Of a stretch of 38,553 nucleotides of DNA, positions 32,142 to 38,553 are shown one piece after another. How positions within the stretch are numbered: the stretch's first letter is position 1; every line of letters starts with the position of its first letter. A model generated the notes under the pieces. It ran no database searches. It was not told the DNA's origin and saw only the letters and a program-made list of their open reading frames with translations. The position numbers and the translations under genes are program-made. This stretch comes from an uncultured Kiritimatiellota bacterium (lineage in GTDB: Bacteria > Verrucomicrobiota > Kiritimatiellia > RFP12 > DVOR01). Location of the stretch: NCBI GenBank assembly GCA_944391055.1, contig CALXSF010000017.1:1-38553 (forward strand), given 5' to 3'.

Positions 32142-33971
32142 ATGGCACAGGCAGAGGCAGTCTATTCCATCCCGTGGCAGAACGTCCGGCGCCCATTTCT
32201 GCGCTGGGCGCTCCGCCACACCCATTCCCTCGCGGAGTCCGCGCTGGGGCTTCGCCGCCTCAATCGCGTCTATGAGCGCGTCAAGGAGCGGCCCATCCCC
32301 GGCAGTTTCCCCCACCGCATCCTCGCGGCCATGGACGTCCGCGTCGAGGTCTCCCCCGCCGACGTCGCCCGCGTTCCCGCCGAGGGGGCGCTGATGGTGG
32401 TGGCCAACCACCCCTTCGGCGCCGTCGAGGGGCTCGCCCTGCTGGAGCTCGTCCGCCGCCGCCGCCCCGACGTCAAGGTCATGGCCAACTACATCCTCGC
32501 GCGCATCCCCGAGCTGCGCGGGGAGATGTTCTTCGTCGACCCCTTCGGGCGGCCCGGCTCCGTCGCCCGCAACGTCAACGCCCTCCGCCAGGCGCTCCAA
32601 TGGCTGCGCGCGGGGAAGGCGCTCATCGTCTTCCCCGCCGGGGAGGTCGCCAGCTTCGCGCCCCGGGCCTTCCGTGTGCGCGACCCGGAGTGGCACGTCT
32701 CGCTCATGACCCTGGCCCGGCACGCCAAGGCGCCCGTCCGCTTCCTTCCCGTCTTCGTCCCCGGCTCCGCCTCCCTGCTCTTCCACCTCGTCGGCAAGAT
32801 CCACCCACGCCTGCGCACGTTGCTCCTGCCGCGCGAAATGCTCCGCCGCGGACGCCGGCGGCTGGAACTGCGCGTCGGCGAGCCCATCGCCTCGGACAAG
32901 CTCCTCAAACGCTTCTCCTCCGACGCCGACGCGCTCCGCTACCTGCGTTTCAGAACCTTCCTCCTCGCCGGCAGGGAGGGCGCCTCCCGCTTCGAGGAAC
33001 GGATGCGCAGCCTGACGCTCGACCGCGAGGAACGCGAGAACGCCCCCGTCATCCCCCCCGTCGACCCCTTCCGCGTCGAGGCCGAGCTCCGCGCCCTCCC
33101 CGAGGAGGCCCGCCTCTGCGCCGTCGACGCCTACGAGCTTTTCGCCGCGCAGGGGCGCGACATCCCCCTCACACTCCGCGAGATCGGCCGCCTCCGCGAG
33201 CTGACCTTCCGCGCCGCCGGCGAGGGCACCGGCCGCGATCTCGACACCGACGCGTTCGACGCCGCCTACCATCAGCTCATCCTCTGGCAGCGCGAACGCC
33301 GCGAGATCGTCGGCTGCTACCGTCTGGCCCTCTCCGACGTGCTCGCCGAGAGCGCCGGGCTCTCCGCGCTCTACACGCGCACCCTCTTCCGCTTCGACGA
33401 ACGTTTCCTGGGGCACCTCCCCGGCCCCGCCGTCGAGCTGGGCCGCTCCTTCGTCCGCCCCAGCTACCAGCGCGCCTTCGCGCCCCTTTTGCTGCTGTGG
33501 CGCGGCGTGCTCACCTTCCTGGCCCGCCACCCGCGCTATACGGTTCTCTTCGGGCCCGTCAGCATCTCGCACGACTTCCGCCCCGCCTCGCGCGACATGC
33601 TCATCGAATATCTTCGCGCCCGCTGCTTCGATTGGCGGCTTGCACGGTGGGTCTCCCCGCGCCTGCCCCCCCGGCGCCCGCGCTTCGTGGAATGGCGCCA
33701 CCCCGACTACGCCGACTTCCTCCGCACCGAGGCCGACGTCAACGCCGCGCTCTCCGAGATCGAGGAGGGCCGCCGCGAGATGCCCGTCCTCATCCGCCAA
33801 TATCTCAAGCTCGGCGGCCGGATCGCCGCCTTCAACGTCGACCCCGACTTCGGCACGGTGGTCGACGGCCTCATCATCGTCGATCTCCTCAAAGTCCCGC
33901 CCCGTGACGTCATTCGCTACATGGGCAAAGAACTCTACGAGGCCTACATCCACGCGCCTCGGGAAGGATGA
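32142..33971 (+). CDS. olsF: OlsF-like bifunctional acyltransferase (PlsC-type plus OlsB-type GNAT domain), ornithine-type lipid synthesis
   Basis: 609 aa, two domains. Residues about 60-300 are a glycerophosphate-type acyltransferase: NHPFGAVEG (a variant of HX4D) and FPAGEVASF are the usual blocks. Residues about 330-600 match the OlsB/hemolysin-like GNAT: ERREIVGCYRLALSDV, VELGRSFVRPSYQRAFAPLL, LWRGVLTFLARHPRYTVLFG, then the C-terminal AAFNVDPDFGTVVDGLIIVD. This order is that of OlsF, described in Serratia and Bacteroidota, where one protein N-acylates ornithine and O-acylates the lyso-lipid. It would make phosphorus-free amino lipids at the inner membrane. No signal peptide. The stop overlaps the start region of the next gene. 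A role in another amino-acid lipid is possible. Confidence 0.75.
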   Translation: MAQAEAVYSIPWQNVRRPFLRWALRHTHSLAESALGLRRLNRVYERVKERPIPGSFPHRILAAMDVRVEVSPADVARVPAEGALMVVANHPFGAVEGLALLELVRRRRPDVKVMANYILARIPELRGEMFFVDPFGRPGSVARNVNALRQALQWLRAGKALIVFPAGEVASFAPRAFRVRDPEWHVSLMTLARHAKAPVRFLPVFVPGSASLLFHLVGKIHPRLRTLLLPREMLRRGRRRLELRVGEPIASDKLLKRFSSDADALRYLRFRTFLLAGREGASRFEERMRSLTLDREERENAPVIPPVDPFRVEAELRALPEEARLCAVDAYELFAAQGRDIPLTLREIGRLRELTFRAAGEGTGRDLDTDAFDAAYHQLILWQRERREIVGCYRLALSDVLAESAGLSALYTRTLFRFDERFLGHLPGPAVELGRSFVRPSYQRAFAPLLLLWRGVLTFLARHPRYTVLFGPVSISHDFRPASRDMLIEYLRARCFDWRLARWVSPRLPPRRPRFVEWRHPDYADFLRTEADVNAALSEIEEGRREMPVLIRQYLKLGGRIAAFNVDPDFGTVVDGLIIVDLLKVPPRDVIRYMGKELYEAYIHAPREG

Positions 33972-33973
33972 AC

Positions 33974-34843
33974 ATGCGCATTCTCATCACCGGCGGCCGT
34001 GGTATGCTCGGCCGCACGCTCCAAAACCGCTGGCAGGTCGCCCACACCCTTGCCGTCGCCGACCTCCCGGAGGTGGACGTCACCGCGCCGGGCACCCTCG
34101 CCGAGGCCTTCCGCGCCTTCCGCCCCGAGGTCGTCCTCCACTGCGCCGCCAAGACCAACGTCGACGCCTGCGAGGGCGACCGCGACGGAGCCTTCCGCCT
34201 CAACGCCGAGGGCTCCGCCAACGTCGCCCGCGCCTGCGCCGCCCACGGCGCCCGCCTCATCGCGATCTCCACCGACTACGTCTTCGCCGGCGACCGCCCC
34301 GGCGACCGCTCCGAGGATGAGCCCACCGCCCCGAAGACCGTCTACGGCGCCAGCAAGCTCGCCGGCGAGGAGGCCATCCGCGCCCTCTGCCCCGACCACG
34401 TCATCGCCCGCACCGCCTGGCTTTACGGCCCCGGCGGCCCCAGCTTCGTCCACGCCATCCTCCGCAACGCCCGCGCCAACCCGGGGCGTCCCCTGCGCGT
34501 CGTCGACGACCAGCACGGCAACCCCACCTCCACCCTCGCCTTGGCCGACGCCCTCACCGCCCTGCTGGCCCGGCCCGAGCTCCGCGGAACCTTCCACCTC
34601 ACCTGCGAGGGCGTCGTCACCTGGTGCGGCTTCGCCCGCGAGATCCTCCGCCTCGCCGGGCTCCGCACGCCCGTGGAGCCCTGCCCCACGGAGGCGTATC
34701 CCCGCCCGGCGCCCCGTCCCCATTGGTCGGCCCTCTCCAAGGCCAAGCTCGCCGCCGCCGGCCTTCCCCCCATGCCCGCCTGGCAGGAGGCGCTCGCCCG
34801 CTTCTTCGCCGCCGACCCCTCCCTCCTCGCCCCCAACGCCTGA
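33974..34843 (+). CDS. RmlD-type dTDP-4-dehydrorhamnose reductase (SDR family)
   Basis: 289 aa. RmlD makes dTDP-L-rhamnose for cell-surface polysaccharides. NAD(P)-binding glycine motif at residues 6-12 (GGRGMLG), the block VVLHCAAKTNVDACEGDRDG, ISTDYVFAGD, the SDR catalytic YxxxK (VYGASKLAGEEA), and the C-terminal SALSKAKLAAAG. The other genes of the dTDP-rhamnose pathway are not in the window. Start at 33974 because GGAAGG lies 6-7 nt before it; the in-frame ATG at 33968 directly abuts that site and overlaps the OlsF-like stop. An MFS gene follows after 59 nt with its own -10. Confidence 0.88.
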   Translation: MRILITGGRGMLGRTLQNRWQVAHTLAVADLPEVDVTAPGTLAEAFRAFRPEVVLHCAAKTNVDACEGDRDGAFRLNAEGSANVARACAAHGARLIAISTDYVFAGDRPGDRSEDEPTAPKTVYGASKLAGEEAIRALCPDHVIARTAWLYGPGGPSFVHAILRNARANPGRPLRVVDDQHGNPTSTLALADALTALLARPELRGTFHLTCEGVVTWCGFAREILRLAGLRTPVEPCPTEAYPRPAPRPHWSALSKAKLAAAGLPPMPAWQEALARFFAADPSLLAPNA

Positions 34844-34868
34844 GCCGCGCGTGGCGGTCGGGGCGGTG

Positions 34869-34877
34869 TGGTAGAAT
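34869..34877 (+). promoter_or_regulatory. Extended -10 promoter of the MFS gene
   Basis: TGGTAGAAT, 26 nt before the ATG at 34903. The GAGGG ribosome site lies between the expected transcription start (near 34884) and the ATG. Confidence 0.55.
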
Positions 34878-34902
34878 ACACGCCCCAAACGAGGGAACCG
34901 CC

Positions 34903-36141
34903 ATGCGCAACCGCCATCCGTTTCTGTTTTCCGGGCGCTTTCTGCCCAGTCTGCCCATGCTCGTCCGCACGCGCGTGGCCATCTGCTGTTCGTTTTTCAT
35001 CCAAGGGATGGTCTTCGCCACGTGGTGCGCGCGCATCCCGGACGTCCGCGAGCGGCTTGGGCTCAACGAGGCGCAGCTGGGGACGCTGCTGCTGGCCCTC
35101 CCCGTTGGGCAATTGGTCTCGATGGCGCCGAACGGCTGGCTGGTGTCGCGTTTCGGCAGCCGCCGGATGCTGATCGCGGCGGGGTTCCTCTATCCGTGCG
35201 TGCTGTTGTTCCTGGGGTTCGCCCCGACGGCGTGGGCGTTGGGCGCGGGGCTGTTGGCGGCGGGCTTCGCCGCGAACCTCTCCAACACGGCGGCCAACAC
35301 GCAGGGGGTGCAGCTGGAGCATTACTACCGCCGCTCGATCATCGCGCTGTTCCACGGGATGTGGTCGCTCGCGGGGTTGGCGGCCGTGGCGCTGGCGCTG
35401 GCGTTGGCGCCGTTGGGGGCGCCGACGTGGGCGCATTTCGCGTTGGTCGCGGCGGGGGCGTGCGCGCTGCTTGCCTTCTCGGGTGGGGCGCTGATGCCGT
35501 TCGACCGCGCCCCGGCGCCCGTGCGGGGGGAGGCGGCCGCGGGGCGCTCGCCGTGGCGTCTGACGCCCTATCTCTTCTGGATCGGGATTGCCTCGCTGGG
35601 GTGCATGGCGTGCGAGGGGGCCATTTATGATTGGAGCGGGGTGTATTTCCGCGACGTCCTGCGGGTGGCGCCCGCCCATCAGAGCGTGGGGTATTTCGCC
35701 TATCTGTGCGCGATGGTCTCCTGCCGCTTCGTGGCCGACCGCGTGGTCAACCGTTTCGGGACGGCGCGTGTGCTCTATGGGTGCGGGGCGTGCATCGCGG
35801 GGGGATTGGCCTTGGCGGTGGCGCTGAGCCTGTGCGGGCCGGCGTTGGCGATGGCGGGAGCCGCGGCGGGGTTTGCCTTGGTGGGGTGCGGCACGAGCGC
35901 GGTGGTGCCGATCGGGTGCGGGCTGGCGGGGAAGGCGCCGGGGGTGCCCACGGGAATCGCCATCGCGCAGGTCTCGACGGTCGGGTTCTTCGGGTTCCTC
36001 GCCACGCCGCCGCTCATCGGTTACGTCGCCCACGCCACAAGCCTGCGCCACGCCTTTGCGCTGATGGCGGCGATCGGGCTGCTGGTGGTGGTGGCCACGT
36101 GGCGGCTGAGGGGGGCGGCGGGCGGCGTCATTCGCCGATGA
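34903..36141 (+). CDS. MFS transporter, substrate unknown
   Basis: 412 aa with about 12 hydrophobic helices. The early segment FIQGMVFATWCARIPDVRERL and the loop NGWLVSRFGSRRML are typical of MFS proteins such as YbjJ and other FHS-like exporters. The second half holds IASLGCMACEGAIYDWSGVY and VADRVVNRFGTARVL. It sits in the inner membrane. The substrate is not evident; neighbours (rhamnose pathway upstream, histidine kinase opposite) do not help. GAGGG precedes the start by 8 nt. Its 3' end overlaps the 3' end of the opposite-strand histidine kinase by 14 bp, without a terminator between. Confidence 0.85.
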   Translation: MRNRHPFLFSGRFLPSLPMLVRTRVAICCSFFIQGMVFATWCARIPDVRERLGLNEAQLGTLLLALPVGQLVSMAPNGWLVSRFGSRRMLIAAGFLYPCVLLFLGFAPTAWALGAGLLAAGFAANLSNTAANTQGVQLEHYYRRSIIALFHGMWSLAGLAAVALALALAPLGAPTWAHFALVAAGACALLAFSGGALMPFDRAPAPVRGEAAAGRSPWRLTPYLFWIGIASLGCMACEGAIYDWSGVYFRDVLRVAPAHQSVGYFAYLCAMVSCRFVADRVVNRFGTARVLYGCGACIAGGLALAVALSLCGPALAMAGAAAGFALVGCGTSAVVPIGCGLAGKAPGVPTGIAIAQVSTVGFFGFLATPPLIGYVAHATSLRHAFALMAAIGLLVVVATWRLRGAAGGVIRR

Positions 36142-37561
36142 TGAGAGGGCGGAGCTCCCCGGCGGGGAGGGGCCAGGCGCGGAGGTCGACGCGCATCCGG
36201 GCGTATTCGGCGCGGCGGCCGGCGTCGATGGCGCCGGGGGTCAGGACGAGGATGGGGGTCTGCGCGATGCGGGCGTCGCCGCGGATCTGGCAGATGAGGT
36301 CGTTGAGGCAGCAGTCGGGGAGGGAGCCGTCGAGGATGAAACGGGCGGGCGGGCAGGTGCCTTGGGCGTCCTTGGCGAGGTCGAGCCCCTCGCGGTCGGG
36401 GCGGACGCGCAGGCCCATGGCGGTGAGGGCCTGGGTGAGGGCGCCGATGAGCGCCTCGTCGCCGGAGACCACCACCACCTCGGGGCCGGGGCAGGCGGGG
36501 AGGCGGACGGCGACGCGCGTGCCGCCCTCGCCGCCGGGCACGGGGGATTGGATGGTGAGCGTGCCGCCGTGGAGCTCGACGATTTCGCGGACGATGGAGA
36601 GCCCCAGCCCGGTGCCGGCCACCTGGTCGCCCACGCGGAAGTAGCGTTGGGAGACGCGGGGGAGGGCCTCGGGGGGGATGCCGATGCCGTTGTCGTCCAC
36701 CAGGATGAGGGCGTCGCCGCCCTCGGTTTGGACGGAGGCGCGGATGGCGCCGCCCTCGGGAGTGTATTTGACGGCGTTGGAGAGGATGTTGAAGAAGACG
36801 CGCTCGAGTTTGTGGCGGTCGGCGTCGGCGTAGATCTCCTTGGGGGCGGGGGCGACGGTGAGGGTCTGGCGTTTGGCCTGGGCCTGGATGAGGAGGGCGT
36901 CGGCCGATTCGGCGAGGAGGTGGGCGAGGGGGACGCAGCGTTTGCGCAGGGTGAGGGTGCCGTTCTCCATCTGGCGGAGGTCCAGGATGTCGTTGACGGT
37001 GGTCATGAGGCGCTTGACGTCCACCTGCAGGCGGCCAAGGTAGTCCAGGGCCTTTTGGGGGAGGGGGCCGCAGATGCCGCGGAGCATGTTGTTGAGCGCG
37101 TAGGACATCGAGGTGAGCGGGGTGCGGAGCTCGTGGGAGACGTTGGAGACGAACTCCATGCGGTCGCGGATGGCGGCGCGGAGGCGCTCATTGGTCTCCT
37201 CGGCGCGGTGGAGGCTCATGACGCGGGCGGTGATGTCGCGCACCATGATCAGGACGTGGCCGTCCGCGAGGCGGTGGAGGACGGCCTCGGCGACGAAGGT
37301 GGTGCCGTCGTCGCGCGTGGCGTGGTTTTCGAGCGAGACGAAGGGGACGGCGGTGAGGCGCTCGCGCAGGTAGGTGGGGAACTCGGCGGCGAGGTCGTGG
37401 TCGTTGGGCATCTCGGAGGCGTCGCGGCCGATGATCGCCTCGCGCGAGGGCGCGCGAAGCAGCTCCGCCGCCCGCGCGTTGCAGTCCACCACGCGGAAGT
37501 CGCCGTCCGTCAGGAAGGCGGCCTCGCTCAGGGCCTCCAAAGGCACTTGGCTCCCGCTCAT
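36128..37561 (-). CDS. Cytoplasmic PAS histidine kinase with a degenerate C-terminal receiver
   Basis: 477 aa, no membrane helix. Residues about 8-112 are a PAS domain (SEAAFLTDGDFRVVDCNARA ... LIMVRDITARV). Residues about 130-200 are HisKA with His143 in FVSNVSHELRTPLTSM. The ATPase domain follows: N-box VFFNILSNAVKYTPEGG, G1 DDNGIGIP, G2 GTGLGLSIVREIVELHGG. Residues about 363-477 look like a receiver (VVVVSGDEALIGALTQAL, FILDGSLPD with the Asp at the acceptor position), but the first acid pair is partly lost and the usual Lys near the end is replaced (RAWPLP). So it may sense or dock without normal phosphotransfer. The start overlaps the DUF4340 stop by ATGA, so the two are translationally coupled. 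No cognate response regulator is in the window. Confidence 0.88.
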   Translation of the reverse strand: MSGSQVPLEALSEAAFLTDGDFRVVDCNARAAELLRAPSREAIIGRDASEMPNDHDLAAEFPTYLRERLTAVPFVSLENHATRDDGTTFVAEAVLHRLADGHVLIMVRDITARVMSLHRAEETNERLRAAIRDRMEFVSNVSHELRTPLTSMSYALNNMLRGICGPLPQKALDYLGRLQVDVKRLMTTVNDILDLRQMENGTLTLRKRCVPLAHLLAESADALLIQAQAKRQTLTVAPAPKEIYADADRHKLERVFFNILSNAVKYTPEGGAIRASVQTEGGDALILVDDNGIGIPPEALPRVSQRYFRVGDQVAGTGLGLSIVREIVELHGGTLTIQSPVPGGEGGTRVAVRLPACPGPEVVVVSGDEALIGALTQALTAMGLRVRPDREGLDLAKDAQGTCPPARFILDGSLPDCCLNDLICQIRGDARIAQTPILVLTPGAIDAGRRAEYARMRVDLRAWPLPAGELRPLIIGE

Positions 37562-38553
37562 TTCGTCCGTTCCTCCTTCATGGGCCAGCGCAACAGCAGG
37601 CGCACCGTCTCGGCGTCCAGCTCGTAGAGCACGGGCCGGCCCTGCACCAAGGCCGGTGCCGCGCCGGTCTTCGGGTCGGGGTCGCCGATGAGCAACACGC
37701 GGCGGAGGCCGTCCTCGCCGCCGTCCAGATCCAGCGTCAGCCGGACCAAGGGCCGATCCAGCCCATAGGGGCGCAGCTTGTCGGGGGAGACGGGGGCGTC
37801 GCGCAGGACGCGCCCCGCCTTGAGGTCGGCGAAACGGGTCAGCCAGGCGTCCAACACGTCCGCCGCCACATAGGCGCCAGCGGGGCTCTCGGTCTCCCAG
37901 GTCAGCGCGGCGCCGGGGCGGACGGCCGCGCAGCGCGAGCCGTCGCGCCGGAGCGCGGCGATGCGGCGGATGCGCCCGGCCGGCACGGAGAGGACGGTGC
38001 GGTCGACCAACGTGTGCTGGAGGTTCTCGGAGAGCAAGGCGCCCAGACGCTCCCCGCGCGCCACGCGGAAGAGACGGCGCTGGTCGTCGCGCCAGACCAA
38101 GAGGCTGTCCGCGGGCCGCTCCGGCGAGGGATAAAAGGTGAGCGTCACGGGCGGCGCGCCATGCTCGCGCTCGATCGTGAGCGAGCCGACCGGCTCCTCG
38201 CCGGAGGGGGGCTCGACGCCGGTGATCTCCCCGGTGAGGGTGGGGAGCCAGGCGAGCAGTTCGCGGACGGCCGCGGCGTCCGCCGGCAGGGCCATCGGCA
38301 GGGTGAGGCGCCAGACGCCTTGGGCGCGCTCCAGGGCCACGGGGGCCTCCCGCCCCTCCCGTCGGAAGGTCAGGCGCGCCGCCTCCGCGGCCTCGCCCAG
38401 CACCAAGAACTCCCGGAAGGCCGGGGCGAAGGGGCCGTCGGCGCCGAAGCGCTCGGGGATGGATTTGGGCACGGCGACCACCGAGCGGCCGTCGCCGCGC
38501 AGGCACAAGACCGCGTCGGCGCGGGCGGGAGCCGCCCGCCCGAAGCGCAAGGA
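37558..38553 (-). CDS. DUF4340 domain protein, C-terminal part (5' end outside the window)
   Basis: About 331 codons are visible; the true start lies beyond the window end, so the TTG at 38550 is not a chosen start. The sequence follows DUF4340: repeated beta-rich units such as VWRLTLPMALPADAAAVREL, PERPADSLLVWRDDQRRLFR, PVLYELDAETVRLLLR. Proteins of this family are usually periplasmic, anchored by an N-terminal helix, and encoded beside GldF/GldG-type ABC transporter genes; those would lie further upstream. The stop overlaps the histidine kinase start by four bases, so the kinase may report on the state of this envelope system. Confidence 0.7.
   Translation of the reverse strand, partial: SLRFGRAAPARADAVLCLRGDGRSVVAVPKSIPERFGADGPFAPAFREFLVLGEAAEAARLTFRREGREAPVALERAQGVWRLTLPMALPADAAAVRELLAWLPTLTGEITGVEPPSGEEPVGSLTIEREHGAPPVTLTFYPSPERPADSLLVWRDDQRRLFRVARGERLGALLSENLQHTLVDRTVLSVPAGRIRRIAALRRDGSRCAAVRPGAALTWETESPAGAYVAADVLDAWLTRFADLKAGRVLRDAPVSPDKLRPYGLDRPLVRLTLDLDGGEDGLRRVLLIGDPDPKTGAAPALVQGRPVLYELDAETVRLLLRWPMKEERTK

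Noticed and set aside
32100..33953. A 617-aa minus-strand frame opposite the OlsF-like gene
   Set aside because: No motif and repetitive Gly/Glu/Val composition; the plus strand encodes a clear two-domain acyltransferase.
1..38553. tRNA, rRNA or CRISPR arrays
   Set aside because: Gaps between genes are short; no cloverleaf-like sequence, rRNA block or spaced direct repeats were seen by eye. A covariance-model search was not possible.

Overview
The window looks like a chromosomal segment of a high-GC, Gram-negative member of the PVC superphylum, most likely a gut or animal-associated Verrucomicrobiota/Kiritimatiellota-type bacterium. This is an inference from gene content: a Tat-signalled GH109 enzyme, a PEP-CTERM protein, an ExbB/ExbD cluster that carries alpha/alpha-toroid proteins, and an OlsF-type acyltransferase. 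No rRNA, tRNA or CRISPR array was seen.

Layout. (1) 1-490 (-): 3' part of a probable IS30-like transposase, followed by a 408-bp gene-free stretch with strong hairpins. (2) 899-4397 (+): a compact housekeeping run, FHA/AAA+ regulator - ruvA - dapF - rsmE. (3) 4484-5944 (+): a GH109 glycosidase, convergent with a giant secreted protease-like protein (6034-9993, -). (4) 10174-13878 (-): a galactose operon galM - FHS sugar transporter - galK, ending in a strong terminator. (5) 14112-23660 (+): a seven-gene operon with a consensus promoter and terminator: two exported TPR-type proteins, ExbB/TolQ, two ExbD proteins and two paralogous membrane proteins that have a TonB-like N-terminus (cytoplasmic segment, one membrane helix, Pro/Glu-rich spacer) fused to a squalene-cyclase-like toroid. 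This is the most interesting system in the window. (6) 23837-24595 (-): a lower-GC methyltransferase, separated from an M3 oligopeptidase (24789-26798, +) by a region with a perfect 18-bp inverted repeat; then a YgjP-like metalloprotein. (7) 27635-31491: a GH105 hydrolase (+), a PEP-CTERM protein (-) and a GH110 alpha-galactosidase (+) that overlaps coaB by 4 bp. (8) 32142-36141 (+): an OlsF-like double acyltransferase, an RmlD-type reductase and an MFS transporter. (9) 36128-38553 (-): a hybrid histidine kinase and a partial DUF4340 protein.

How it fits together. GH109 (alpha-GalNAc, blood-group A type) and GH110 (alpha-1,3-Gal, blood-group B type), with the galM/transporter/galK operon and a C10-type protease, suggest use of host glycoprotein or mucin glycans; GH105 adds a pectin or uronate-type activity. 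The ExbB/ExbD operon probably powers an envelope machine in which the toroid replaces the usual TonB C-terminal domain. Promoters recur in a recognisable form: TTGACG/TTGCTT-like -35 boxes 17 bp from a -10, or an extended -10 (TGnTATnnT) without a clear -35. Three genes have the -10 only 6-9 nt before the start codon, which suggests leaderless mRNAs.
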